DNA of 64,000 nucleotides, from assembly GCA_023664365.1 (NCBI GenBank), contig JAMPFR010000015.1, positions 1-64,000 of the forward strand. Reading direction: 5' to 3'. A program made the translations under genes and the position numbers. The stretch is from Acetatifactor muris. GTDB lineage: Bacteria > Bacillota > Clostridia > Lachnospirales > Lachnospiraceae. The notes beneath the pieces were generated by a model. The model saw nothing but the letters and a program-made list of their open reading frames with translations, was not told the DNA's origin and made no database searches. The first letter of the stretch is position 1. Every line of letters starts with the position of its first letter. Below, in pieces: positions 1-8,064 of this stretch.

Positions 1-87
1 TAGCATCGGTGGATCGTTGTGCCTGTGTTCCTTGGCGTGGGTGTGAAAAGTAACTGAGAGTTCAACCCACTCTAACATCCCAAGAAG

Positions 88-1767
88 TTATGCCGCGCCT
101 GCAGAATATAATTTCTGAAAAATTCCCGAATTTTCCATCAGTTCCTGAAAAGTACCCTGTTCCACAATCCTCCCATCATCCATTACAAATATCTTGTCGT
201 ATTTCTGCAATACATTAGAATACAACTTATGTGTTACAGCAATACTGGTTACATTTTTCAGTTCTAAAAGGCTTTCCTCGATTTCCCGCGCACACTCATT
301 ATCTAAAGAAGAGGTGGCCTCATCAAGCAAAAGAACGCTTTTGTTATGCAGCAGCGCTCTGGCGATAGCAATACGCTGCTTTTCTCCTCCAGAGAAACGT
401 GATCCGTTTTCTTCAACCTTTGTATCAAGTCCTTCTTCCAAACGATCTATTGTCTCTCTTAGTCCTGCCATGCGAATCACTCTATCAAGCGCATCTGCCG
501 AATATTCCCGATACAAGGTTATATTATTTCTGACAGAATCGTCAAAAAGAAAAATATTTTGAGAAATCAGTGACAGACTGCATGATTGATTCATAACCCC
601 ATCCACATCCACGGTGCCCGTATAGTCTTTATAATAGCCTGCCAATATCTTCAACAATGTGCTTTTTCCGCTGCCGCTTTTACCTACAATGGCATATTTT
701 TTCCCCGAATCAAACTGCGCTTTTATATTCTTGATAACTGGCGTGTCACCATACGAAAACGATAAATCCTCCAGCTTCAGTGAACGCTCCATTTCCTTTG
801 TCCCTGAAACGTTCTCCGCACACTGTGATGATTGAACCACTGCTTGAATCTGATCACAGATCGGTTTCATAGCTTTCAGCTGGCTAAATTTTGCGGAAAG
901 CTGAAAAGCCGGAGAAATTACCTGTCCTGTCAACTGCGTCACAGCAATAATACTTCCAATGGTAATAAATCCGCGTACTGCAAACACACCACATAATGTC
1001 ATAATCAGGAATTGCACGGAAATCGAAGCCATATTTGCAAGACCATACAACCAAGCCATTGCGTCAGCAGACGAAACCTTGCTCTGTTCCAGCTTTGCAG
1101 CTGCTTCATTGTGTTTTTTGCCTATTATGTCATCAATATGATAGGCTTTAATTACCTCACAGCCATTTAATATATCTTTAATTTTTACATTATAATCGGC
1201 TGCACATTGCATGATGTCTCCTTGAAGTTTACCGAGTCTGTTTCCAAACAGCTTGGGAATCAGACTGGGAATGGTCATAGCAATAATGGATATTACTGCA
1301 ATAATCGGGTTAATATAAATCAATAAAACTACTGCAATCAAAATACCAACAAGTGATTCATAAATTGAAAGCAGATTTTTGAGATAATTCTCTTCAAATA
1401 CACTGAGATTTTGATTGAGCAGGGTAATATATTCCGCACTGTTTGTATTCTGCAGTTCCGATATATTTTTGTTTAAAATTCCATTCAGAATTTTTTCACG
1501 AATATGCAGCATAATATGCTTGATGCCGAGGGCCTTCATTTTCTCTCCAACCAAAATCACCAGACCAAGAAGCAGGGCATAAGCACAGCATATGCCTGCA
1601 CACCTGACAAGTGCAGATATTTGTCCTGACGTAATTGCCATGGATACAGAATCAATCAGATAATTGATCAGGATTGCGACCCCGACGGTTCCAAAGGTTC
1701 TTAGGGTCTGAAACAGTATTAGTAATACAAGCCTTGTTTTGTTTTTATAGTAAAGATACTTACGCAT
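88..1767 (-). CDS. ABC exporter, fused permease and ATPase
   Basis: This 559-residue half-transporter has an N-terminal membrane region of about six helices (residues 10-300) and a C-terminal ATPase. The ATPase shows a Walker A (GKSGSGKST, near 355), a signature FSGGEKQR and a Walker B VLLLDEAT followed by an H-loop (AVTHK). The layout matches type I exporters of lipids, drugs or peptides. No N-terminal C39 peptidase domain is present, so it would not process double-glycine leaders. A GGAGAG ribosome binding site precedes the ATG. It lies 171 bp downstream of a tiny polyvaline peptide gene and further downstream of an Rgg-like regulator, all on one strand, so its likely cargo is that peptide or a modified form. 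The DNA is AT-rich compared with the polysaccharide core. Cargo is inference; the family assignment is firm. Confidence 0.9.
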   Translation of the reverse strand: MRKYLYYKNKTRLVLLILFQTLRTFGTVGVAILINYLIDSVSMAITSGQISALVRCAGICCAYALLLGLVILVGEKMKALGIKHIMLHIREKILNGILNKNISELQNTNSAEYITLLNQNLSVFEENYLKNLLSIYESLVGILIAVVLLIYINPIIAVISIIAMTIPSLIPKLFGNRLGKLQGDIMQCAADYNVKIKDILNGCEVIKAYHIDDIIGKKHNEAAAKLEQSKVSSADAMAWLYGLANMASISVQFLIMTLCGVFAVRGFITIGSIIAVTQLTGQVISPAFQLSAKFSQLKAMKPICDQIQAVVQSSQCAENVSGTKEMERSLKLEDLSFSYGDTPVIKNIKAQFDSGKKYAIVGKSGSGKSTLLKILAGYYKDYTGTVDVDGVMNQSCSLSLISQNIFLFDDSVRNNITLYREYSADALDRVIRMAGLRETIDRLEEGLDTKVEENGSRFSGGEKQRIAIARALLHNKSVLLLDEATSSLDNECAREIEESLLELKNVTSIAVTHKLYSNVLQKYDKIFVMDDGRIVEQGTFQELMENSGIFQKLYSAGAA

Positions 1768-1806
1768 ACTCTCTCTCCAATCTTATAACCCATTTTTGCC
1801 ATAAAT

Positions 1807-1850
1807 GTGGAAATAAGGAATCAAAAAAATTTACTATCCCTTATTTCCAC
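1807..1850 (-). other. Stem-loop between peptide gene and exporter
   Basis: GTGGAAATAAGG (1807-1818) and CCTTATTTCCAC (1839-1850) form a perfect 12-bp stem with a 20-nt loop. In the minus transcript the stem is not followed by a U-run, so it is not a classical terminator. It could protect the 3' end of the peptide message or dampen read-through into the exporter. Confidence 0.6.
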
Positions 1851-1938
1851 TTTCCTTTTGTAGTTGCATTTTTTATTTATGTGCACAAGTAAAAAAGATA
1901 AATTTTCCTGTACGGAATTAATATCAACAAAAAAGACC

Positions 1939-1995
1939 TTAATTGCCGGTGACAACAACTACAACAACTACAACGACTACAGTACCTGTGTTCAT
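1939..1995 (-). CDS. 18-residue polyvaline peptide, putative signal or exported peptide
   Basis: The frame encodes MNTGTVVVVVVVVVVTGN and ends in TAA. A strong ribosome binding site (AAAGGGGG, 2003-2010) sits 7 nt before the ATG. This is good evidence for translation, because almost no other constraint would produce that spacing. The ten valines use mixed GTA, GTT and GTC codons. The gene lies between an Rgg-like regulator and an ABC exporter on the same strand, the usual place for the short hydrophobic pheromones of RNPP regulators. Streptococcal SHP peptides are likewise short and rich in Val and Ile. An alternative is a valine-codon attenuator leader, but the downstream gene is not an amino-acid pathway gene and the stem-loop lacks a U-run. 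Calling it a pheromone is inference. Confidence 0.7.
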   Translation of the reverse strand: MNTGTVVVVVVVVVVTGN

Positions 1996-2033
1996 ATGCT
2001 CACCCCCTTTCTTTTGCAACTACTGCATAAATT

Positions 2034-2077
2034 ATTATAGTTTCTCAGAAGAGGGATTCCATATCGTTAGATGATAT
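2034..2077 (-). promoter_or_regulatory. Promoter of the peptide gene with inverted-repeat operator
   Basis: On the minus strand a perfect -10 (TATAAT, 2034-2039) has no good -35: the hexamer at 2057-2062 reads ATGGAA. In its place, overlapping and just upstream, is the inverted repeat ATATC-N7-GATAT at 2061-2077, centred about 42 bp before the expected start of transcription. A weak -35 plus an operator at that position is the arrangement expected for an activator-dependent promoter. Whether the Rgg-like protein binds there is inference. Confidence 0.6.
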
Positions 2078-2160
2078 AAAAAAAATTTACATAAAATGTT
2101 ATATTTCTCTAAGTCAATATTCCATTGCAAGCAACGGGGTATTGACCCTCGCGGCATTCG

Positions 2161-3114
2161 TCAAATATCCATGCAAGCATGGTTATTTTCCTCATTGCTC
2201 GCGGGAATAAACAGATTTAGTTCCTTCTCTGCAAAATTTCGTGCCAACGCAGCAAACTCCGCTTTTTTCACAAGTTCCATATATGGAATAATCGCCTTTA
2301 ATATGGTATGGCTTTCCGCGTCATTGCCTTGCAAGTGCAATATCTTTGCTTTTATAAATTGAATTTCAGGCAGCAACATCTGTTCCTGACTGCTCATACT
2401 CAGTGATTCAGCTTCCTGGCAATACATTAACGCTTCCTTGTATCTATACTCCTTTTCCATATATTGCGCAAGATTAAATGCGACATTAATTCGCAAAAGA
2501 TTATAGCCGCTTATAGTTGATACATGCTTCTTCAGGGAACAGAATAACTCTTCTCCTAAATGGATGGCTCTGATCGTCTCATTAGAACGAAAAAGTGCTG
2601 CAGTAATTACATTTAGAATATTTGCTTCTCGGACTGTCAAAAGTTCATTCCGAAAATCAAGGAAATCAAACGATGGCTTTGTAATCTCAATAGCTTTATA
2701 TAAAATTGACAGAACCTTTTCCATGTTCGTTTCCTCATATAACTTAATAGTTGCCGACAGCAATAAGTAATATTGCATATTTACGGAATCATTATTTGCG
2801 GCTTTTTCCAGTGCAGCCAGCTTATCTTTTGCTTCCGGCAATTGACCTGAACTCAATAATTCGGCAACTCGATCTGCTTCCTGATTAAAAGCAATCTGCT
2901 TGTCAGTTTGATAATAAATATTACAAATCTGGTATGTGCTTGTACCAAGTCTGCTTAATAAAGCTTCCAACACACTATTGGAAGGCATTTGAGTTCCGTT
3001 CTCAATTCGTGACACTGATATTGGCGAACATATTCCTTCCGCTAATTCTTCTTGTGTTATATGTGCCCTTTTTCTTAATGATCGTATGATCTCTCCCAAC
3101 GTATTATTACTCAT
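2161..3114 (-). CDS. Rgg-like (RNPP-type) transcriptional regulator
   Basis: The 317-residue protein starts with an XRE-type helix-turn-helix (about residues 5-60, with TQEELAEGI and SVSRIENG). An all-helical C-terminal domain with TPR-like repeats fills the rest. Rgg and PlcR regulators have this length and layout; their C-terminal domain binds a short imported peptide. The gene lies just upstream of the polyvaline peptide gene, about 165 bp away, and has its own promoter. Orientation is tandem, not divergent as in many streptococcal Rgg/SHP pairs. AT-rich composition and an isolated position between terminators suggest that regulator, peptide and exporter moved as a unit. Family membership is well supported; the peptide ligand is inferred from context. 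Confidence 0.8.
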   Translation of the reverse strand: MSNNTLGEIIRSLRKRAHITQEELAEGICSPISVSRIENGTQMPSNSVLEALLSRLGTSTYQICNIYYQTDKQIAFNQEADRVAELLSSGQLPEAKDKLAALEKAANNDSVNMQYYLLLSATIKLYEETNMEKVLSILYKAIEITKPSFDFLDFRNELLTVREANILNVITAALFRSNETIRAIHLGEELFCSLKKHVSTISGYNLLRINVAFNLAQYMEKEYRYKEALMYCQEAESLSMSSQEQMLLPEIQFIKAKILHLQGNDAESHTILKAIIPYMELVKKAEFAALARNFAEKELNLFIPASNEENNHACMDI

Positions 3115-3199
3115 AGTATATTAACCTCCGTTCCGCCTTGGGCAACTCAGACAGACATAAGACCAGCGGCGATTCGTTACCACTATAACATGTTGTTGT

Positions 3200-3236
3200 A
3201 TATCGATATTATACATGATACGTTTAGATCAGGCAA
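3200..3236 (-). promoter_or_regulatory. Promoter of the Rgg-like regulator with palindrome
   Basis: The minus strand carries TTGCCT (3231-3236), a 17-bp spacer and TATAAT (3208-3213). The palindrome ATATCGATAT (3200-3209) overlaps the downstream edge of the -10 box. Its half-sites, ATATC and GATAT, are the same as those of the inverted repeat at the peptide promoter, so autoregulation is plausible. Confidence 0.65.
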
Positions 3237-3251
3237 GTGACTGAAAACAAC

Positions 3252-3309
3252 AAAATGACTGTGTACTGCCTCCGTCGTTTGCCAATTCGGCGCAGTACAC
3301 AGTCATTTT
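3252..3309 (-). terminator. Rho-independent terminator after htrA
   Basis: AAAATGACTGTGTACTGC (3252-3269) pairs perfectly with 3292-3309, an 18-bp stem with a 22-nt loop. T-rich tracts lie on both sides, so it may work in both directions. It closes the htrA unit and insulates the regulator cassette. Confidence 0.9.
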
Positions 3310-3324
3310 TAATTAAAGGTCTCT

Positions 3325-4755
3325 TTAGTCTTCCCCGGGCCTGCGGCCTAATGTGACTTCCAGGTCATACTCTTCATACACGCCGTCCACCGAACGCTTT
3401 ATTGTGACGGTAATGGTCTCTCCCGCCTTAATATACTGTATGGAGTCTGTAATATCCGTATTGCTGCTGATTCTCCGGCCGTCGAACTTAACGATAATAT
3501 CGCCTACCCGGATTCCCGCCTTCTCTGCGGCGCTTCCCTCCGCAACCTCCCGGACATAGACTCCCTTGGGGAATCCGAACATCTCGGAAATTTCATCCGT
3601 AACGGTCTGCATGGTGATTCCCATGTAGCCCCTTTCGCTTTCGTCCACCTTATGGATCCTGGTGGTGCGCGCCATCAGCTCCTCGATGATAGGGGTGGCC
3701 GCGCTGATAGGGATGGCATAGCCCATGGCCTCCACGCTGTAATACCCGTTATCGTCTATCCGCGCCACATTGATACCGATGACCTCACCGCTCAGGTTCA
3801 GAAGCGCTCCGCCGGAATTGCCGTGATTAATAGCCGCATTGGTCTGAATATAGATTCCCGTGGAGCCGTCCTCCGACATCATCTCCCTGTCCAGTGCGCT
3901 GATGATGCCGTTGGTGACGGACTGGCCGTACCCAAGGGCGTTGCCGATTGCCACCACAGGCATTCCCATCTTAAGCTCATCACTGTCCCCCAGTCTGGCA
4001 ACGGAAATGCTGCGCAGGGTTTCTTCGGACAGATCCGAAACAGGCACAGCGACTACGGCAAGATCCATTTCCGGATCCGTGCCCTTGATATCGGCATTGG
4101 CCGTAGTGTTGTCAATGAAGGTAATCTCCAGACTTTCCGCATCCTCCACCACATGGTTGTTGGTTGCAATCAGCAGCTCCTCGTCCGTCCTTCCTACAAT
4201 AATGCCGGAGCCGCTGGCCACACCGGGCTCGCTGTATGTCTGACCCCAGAAGCTCATTCCCGTACTGACATAATTATTCACAATGGACACCATGGAAGGC
4301 ATCACCTCTTCCACCATTTCCGAAACATCATCCACCACATAGGTGACATACTTTGTGGTTACGGCATTTCCGTCCGCAGGCACTGTTTCCGACGGCAGCT
4401 TCACAACGTCCTCCGGCAGGGCGGTAAGCACCGCGCTGTCACTGTCTGCCTGGGAAAACTGACCCGTAGCAAGCCCCACCGCATAAAATCCCAGTCCTGC
4501 AAACAGCCCGAAGCACAGTCCCAGACTGACGCTCAGCACTACCTTGCGCACAATGCCTCTTCCGGGCTTTGCCGCTCTCGCCTCCGCCTTTGCCGCTTTC
4601 CCGGCAGCCTTCTCCGCCTTCTTTGCTCCTTTTTTTGCAGCCTTGTCTGCTTTTCTTGCAGCCTTATCCGCCTTTTTGTCATAGGGAACCGCATGCTGCT
4701 TCAGTTCCTCCTCCGAATATGTTGTGTGGTCAAAATAAGTCTCATTTTCGTACAT
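3325..4755 (-). CDS. HtrA/DegP-like membrane-anchored serine protease
   Basis: A 476-residue protein with a Lys/Ala-rich cytoplasmic head (about residues 20-65), one membrane segment (about 70-95), a trypsin-like protease domain and a C-terminal PDZ domain. The triad is visible as His in ATNNHVV, Asp in MDLAVVAV and Ser in NHGNSGGALL. The PDZ domain carries YMGITMQ and GIRVGDII. Proteins of this type degrade or refold misfolded exported proteins at the outer face of the membrane. I chose the second ATG (4755) because AGGAG lies 8 nt before it but only 2 nt before the ATG at 4761. A TATACT box at 4812-4817 may be its -10. It has a strong terminator after it and no co-transcribed partner. Confidence 0.93.
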   Translation of the reverse strand: MYENETYFDHTTYSEEELKQHAVPYDKKADKAARKADKAAKKGAKKAEKAAGKAAKAEARAAKPGRGIVRKVVLSVSLGLCFGLFAGLGFYAVGLATGQFSQADSDSAVLTALPEDVVKLPSETVPADGNAVTTKYVTYVVDDVSEMVEEVMPSMVSIVNNYVSTGMSFWGQTYSEPGVASGSGIIVGRTDEELLIATNNHVVEDAESLEITFIDNTTANADIKGTDPEMDLAVVAVPVSDLSEETLRSISVARLGDSDELKMGMPVVAIGNALGYGQSVTNGIISALDREMMSEDGSTGIYIQTNAAINHGNSGGALLNLSGEVIGINVARIDDNGYYSVEAMGYAIPISAATPIIEELMARTTRIHKVDESERGYMGITMQTVTDEISEMFGFPKGVYVREVAEGSAAEKAGIRVGDIIVKFDGRRISSNTDITDSIQYIKAGETITVTIKRSVDGVYEEYDLEVTLGRRPGED

Positions 4756-4880
4756 AATCATTGCTCCTTCTGTTCTGAAACCTTTTTTGCTTCCTGCATC
4801 TTTATGTACCCAGTATAGCCTCTATTTGTGACTAAATTGTGATTGAATTATGAAGCCTTCGTGAAAATCGTCTGCCCACC

Positions 4881-4945
4881 GGAAAATGGCATCCGGGGGA
4901 AGAATGGCATCCGGGGGAAGAATGCCAGCCCGTGGAAGAATCCGC
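4881..4945. repeat. 18-bp tandem repeat beside the glmS terminator
   Basis: Units beginning GGAAGAATGGCATCCGGG repeat with an 18-bp period: 4881-4897 (17 nt, first unit), 4898-4915, 4916-4933, then a part unit 4934-4945. The last unit becomes the left arm of a terminator hairpin, so the repeat probably arose by duplication of that arm. Confidence 0.8.
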
Positions 4946-5018
4946 CTGCGGATTCTTCTCGGAATGACTTAGATTTTCTTAGGCCAGGTTCTTTCTGACC
5001 TTAGAAAATCTTCATTCC
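4935..5018 (-). terminator. Double-hairpin terminator after glmS
   Basis: Hairpin A is GAAGAATCCGC-CT-GCGGATTCTTC (4935-4958). Hairpin B pairs 4961-4983 with 4999-5018, with AGATTTTCT against AGAAAATCT at its centre. The same two-hairpin design recurs at 22869-22953 and, in diverged form, at 25492-25568. Confidence 0.75.
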
Positions 5019-5027
5019 GTTCACACT

Positions 5028-6854
5028 TTATTCGACTGTCACCGACTTCGCCAGATTTCTGGGCTTATCCACATCACAGCCCCTGCCTACCGCCACATAA
5101 TATGCAAAAAGCTGCAGCGGAACAATAGCCAGGGAATTGGCAAAATAGGGATTGGTCTCCGGAATATACATCACATAATCCGAAGCCTTCTCAACGGCCA
5201 TGTTGCTCTCATTTGTCACCACCATGACAAATGCGCCCCGGGCCTTCACCTCCACAATATTGCTGATGGTCTTCTGGAACAGGTCAGGCTGGGTGGAAAC
5301 AGCCACCACCAGCGTTCCGTCCTCAATCAGAGAAATCGTTCCGTGCTTCAGCTCTCCCGCCGCATAGGCTTCGGAGTGAATATAGGAAATTTCCTTCAGC
5401 TTCAGGGAGCCTTCCAGGGAAATGGCATAATCGATTCCCCTTCCGATAAAGAAAATATCTCTGGCGCCCAGGTATCTGTTTGCAAAATGCTGAATTTTCT
5501 GCTTCTGCCCCAACAGCAGTTCTATCTGATCCGGCAGCCGCCTCAAATCCGTCAAAAGCTGCAGGAACTGCTCCTCCCTGATGGCGCCGCGCACCTTCGC
5601 CAGCTTCATAGCCAGCATGTAAAGCGCCGTGAGCTGGGCGCTGTACGCCTTGGTAGTGGCTACGGCTATCTCAGGCCCCGCCCAGGTGTACAGACAGGCG
5701 TCCGCCTCCCTGGCAATGGAGCTTCCCACCACATTTACAATACCGAGAACCTTGAAGCCCTTTGCCTTGGCCTCCCGCAGTGCCGCCAGGGTATCTGCAG
5801 TCTCACCGGACTGGCTGATGACAATAACCATGCTCCCTTCCTCCAGAATGGGATCCCGATAGCGGAATTCGCTGGCTACATCCGTCTCCACCGGGATTCT
5901 GGCAAGCCCCTCCAGCACATACTTTCCGGTGACGCCTGCATGATAGGCGGAGCCGCAGGCCACAATATGGATTTTTTTCACCTTGCACAGCTCCTCATCG
6001 CTCATCTTCAATTCTTCGATTACAATGTCATTGTCACGGATTCTGGGCGAAATAGTGTCTGTAACGGTTTTGGGCTGCTCATACATCTCCTTCAGCATAA
6101 AGTGTTCATACCCGGCCTTCTCCGCCGCATCTGCATCCCAGTCAATAGTCACAGGCTCCTTAAACACTTCCTCGTCGTCTGCGGAGAAGAACTGCAGGCC
6201 GCCCTTCTGAAGCACCGCCACCTCCCGGTTATCCATATAGAACACATTCCTGGTATATTTCAAAATGGCAGGCACATCAGAGGCGATAAAACAGCCGTCC
6301 TCGTTTTTCCCCACAATCAGGGGACTGTCCTTGCGGGCCGCGTAAATTTCATCCGGATAATCCGCAAACAGGATGCCCAGGGCATAGGAGCCCTCCACCC
6401 GGTGCAGCACCTTCGTGACCGCTTCCAAAGGATTTCCCTTATAATAATAGTCCATCAGGTGGGCAAGCACCTCCGTGTCCGTCTCGGAGGCAAACTGGTA
6501 TCCCTTGTCCGTCAGCATCTTCTTCAGGGGAATATAATTTTCGATAATGCCGTTATGTACCACCGCAATGGTTCCCCCCGCATTGGTGTGGGGGTGTGCG
6601 TTTTTATCGCTGGGAGCGCCGTGGGTAGCCCACCGGGTATGGCCTATCCCTGACTGTCCCGGCATGGTTTCCCCGCCTTTAGTCAGGTTTTCCAGAACCT
6701 TCAGGCGGCCGATTGCCTTCCGGGTGATGATTTTCGCACCGTCATACACTGCAATTCCTGCAGAGTCATACCCCCTGTACTCCAGCTTGGACAGGCCGTC
6801 CAAGATAATGGGGGCTGCCTGCTTGCTTCCGATATAGCCTACAATTCCGCACAT
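5028..6854 (-). CDS. glmS: Glutamine-fructose-6-phosphate aminotransferase
   Basis: GlmS makes glucosamine-6-phosphate from fructose-6-phosphate and glutamine, the first step to UDP-GlcNAc. The start is fixed by MCGIVGYIG: the Cys after the initiator Met is the N-terminal nucleophile, and AGGAGG precedes this ATG. The 608 residues contain an Ntn glutaminase domain (1-240, with HTRWATHG and HNGIIENY) and two SIS isomerase domains (SQSGETADT; ATTKAYSAQ). They end in the usual PRNLAKSVTVE. It overlaps the upstream glycosyltransferase by 16 bp, so the two are translationally coupled. No space remains for the glmS ribozyme found before many Firmicute glmS genes, so control here must differ. Confidence 0.98.
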   Translation of the reverse strand: MCGIVGYIGSKQAAPIILDGLSKLEYRGYDSAGIAVYDGAKIITRKAIGRLKVLENLTKGGETMPGQSGIGHTRWATHGAPSDKNAHPHTNAGGTIAVVHNGIIENYIPLKKMLTDKGYQFASETDTEVLAHLMDYYYKGNPLEAVTKVLHRVEGSYALGILFADYPDEIYAARKDSPLIVGKNEDGCFIASDVPAILKYTRNVFYMDNREVAVLQKGGLQFFSADDEEVFKEPVTIDWDADAAEKAGYEHFMLKEMYEQPKTVTDTISPRIRDNDIVIEELKMSDEELCKVKKIHIVACGSAYHAGVTGKYVLEGLARIPVETDVASEFRYRDPILEEGSMVIVISQSGETADTLAALREAKAKGFKVLGIVNVVGSSIAREADACLYTWAGPEIAVATTKAYSAQLTALYMLAMKLAKVRGAIREEQFLQLLTDLRRLPDQIELLLGQKQKIQHFANRYLGARDIFFIGRGIDYAISLEGSLKLKEISYIHSEAYAAGELKHGTISLIEDGTLVVAVSTQPDLFQKTISNIVEVKARGAFVMVVTNESNMAVEKASDYVMYIPETNPYFANSLAIVPLQLFAYYVAVGRGCDVDKPRNLAKSVTVE

Positions 6855-7930
6855 ATAGTTTCCTCCTGTTTCCAATATTCTTTACTGTTCGTAAGGGCGG
6901 GAATCCACTTTTCCGGCAGCTTCCTGTAATTTTTTCCAAGCAGGTATCCCGCATACTTAAAGCCGCACTGCACACAGAAGCCCGGAAAGCGATAGAGCTC
7001 CCTCCTCCTCTTCATATCCCGGAAAACAGCCTTTACCAGCCGCTTCCCTTCCGTCTCCGATGGCACTCCCCGGAACACCTCCGGATGCTCCGCCTGGGAC
7101 ACCCCCAGGTCGAAATTGCGTCTCAGCTGCTGCATATTCGTGTAATTGTGGGAATGCACCACACGGGCCCCTGCCTCATAGGCAATCCCGTATCCTGCCC
7201 GAATCATTCCCGCCGCATAAATCATATCTTCATTAAATATAGTATGGCGCACAAAGCCGCCGGATTCCTCATAAATATCCCGCCGGTAAGCGGCGCAGAC
7301 ATTGGAACAGAAAAAAGTCTTAATTCCCATGGTTTCCAGGTCATCCGACGTCTTAATCCGGGACTCCTTCGGGTAATTAAAGTATCTGGAAAACTTCTCC
7401 GCCTCACTGCTGTCCCTTCCCGGCAGCTGACGCCCGTATGCCACGGCCACCCGGATGTTCCGTCCGTCCGCCGCACCCGCCGGGGCTTCTCCCATTGCCT
7501 CATCTGCCGAAGCTTCCCACACCGCATCTGCCAAAGCTTTCTCCTGCGCCGCACCCGCTGAAGCTTTCTCTGCCCTCTCCTGCGCAAGCCCCTCCCGCAG
7601 GGGCGCCGTGAGCCGTTCAATCAGGTATCGATCCGCAGGCATAGCGTCCTGGGTCATCATTACGAAAATATCCGCCCGGGAATACTGCACCGCTCTGTGC
7701 CTGGTTCCGCCATGGTCAAATTCCCGCTTGGAAAGATGATGCACCTCCGCATTGCCGTATGTCTTTGCAAAATCCGTTCCCGTCTGAGCCATCAGCTCCT
7801 CAAAATACTTTTTCTCCGTGTTCATAAGAATAATCCTGTGAACCGGCATTGTCTGTTCCCTCAATCTGTTTAACAGTTCAAGCAGCTCCCTGCCCGGCCG
7901 GTAAACGGGGATAATCACATCTGTTTTCAA
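6839..7930 (-). CDS. GT2 glycosyltransferase, rhamnosyltransferase-like
   Basis: The protein begins with a GT-A fold (DVIIPVYRPGRELLELL). It shows FDHGGTRH and MTQDAMP, motifs I associate with GT2 rhamnosyltransferases, then NEDMIYAAGMI near the acceptor site. I place the start at a TTG (7930) after AAAGGAAAAGGG, because a promoter ends just upstream and longer versions would begin inside it. This gives 363 residues. An Ala/Glu-rich insert of about 40 residues (roughly 125-165) interrupts the fold and looks like a low-complexity expansion. The 16-bp overlap with glmS links sugar supply to transfer. The sugar and acceptor are not readable from sequence. Confidence 0.85.
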   Translation of the reverse strand: MKTDVIIPVYRPGRELLELLNRLREQTMPVHRIILMNTEKKYFEELMAQTGTDFAKTYGNAEVHHLSKREFDHGGTRHRAVQYSRADIFVMMTQDAMPADRYLIERLTAPLREGLAQERAEKASAGAAQEKALADAVWEASADEAMGEAPAGAADGRNIRVAVAYGRQLPGRDSSEAEKFSRYFNYPKESRIKTSDDLETMGIKTFFCSNVCAAYRRDIYEESGGFVRHTIFNEDMIYAAGMIRAGYGIAYEAGARVVHSHNYTNMQQLRRNFDLGVSQAEHPEVFRGVPSETEGKRLVKAVFRDMKRRRELYRFPGFCVQCGFKYAGYLLGKNYRKLPEKWIPALTNSKEYWKQEETICAEL

Positions 7931-7972
7931 GGCGACGCCCTTTTCCTTTCCCGTGTCTGCGGATATGGTTTT

Positions 7973-8001
7973 ATTATAACGAAGCAGACCTGCTTTTACA
8001 A
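7973..8001 (-). promoter_or_regulatory. Promoter of the GT2-glmS unit
   Basis: The minus strand reads TTGTAA (7996-8001), 17 bp, TATAAT (7973-7978). It lies between the LCP terminator and the TTG start of the glycosyltransferase. Confidence 0.75.
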
Positions 8002-8029
8002 TGAAAAACAATAGAATCTGCCATGAATA

Positions 8030-8052
8030 AAGGGGCGCGTCCTGCGCCCCTT
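8030..8052 (-). terminator. Terminator after the LCP gene
   Basis: AAGGGGCGC (8030-8038) pairs with GCGCCCCTT (8044-8052) across a 5-nt loop, followed on the minus strand by TTTATT. It ends the operon that runs from 13146. Confidence 0.8.
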
Positions 8053-8064
8053 CAGCATCTTGTG

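Noticed and set aside
1939-1995. Valine-codon attenuator leader for the ABC gene
   Set aside because: A run of Val codons recalls amino-acid leader peptides. The downstream gene is not an amino-acid biosynthesis gene, and the following stem-loop has no U-run, so transcription attenuation is unlikely.
2100-2160. GC-rich patch with GGGTATTGACCC between regulator and peptide gene as an insertion or attachment site
   Set aside because: It looks like a sequence that might be dispersed, but no second copy is in the window and no target duplication or integrase is seen.
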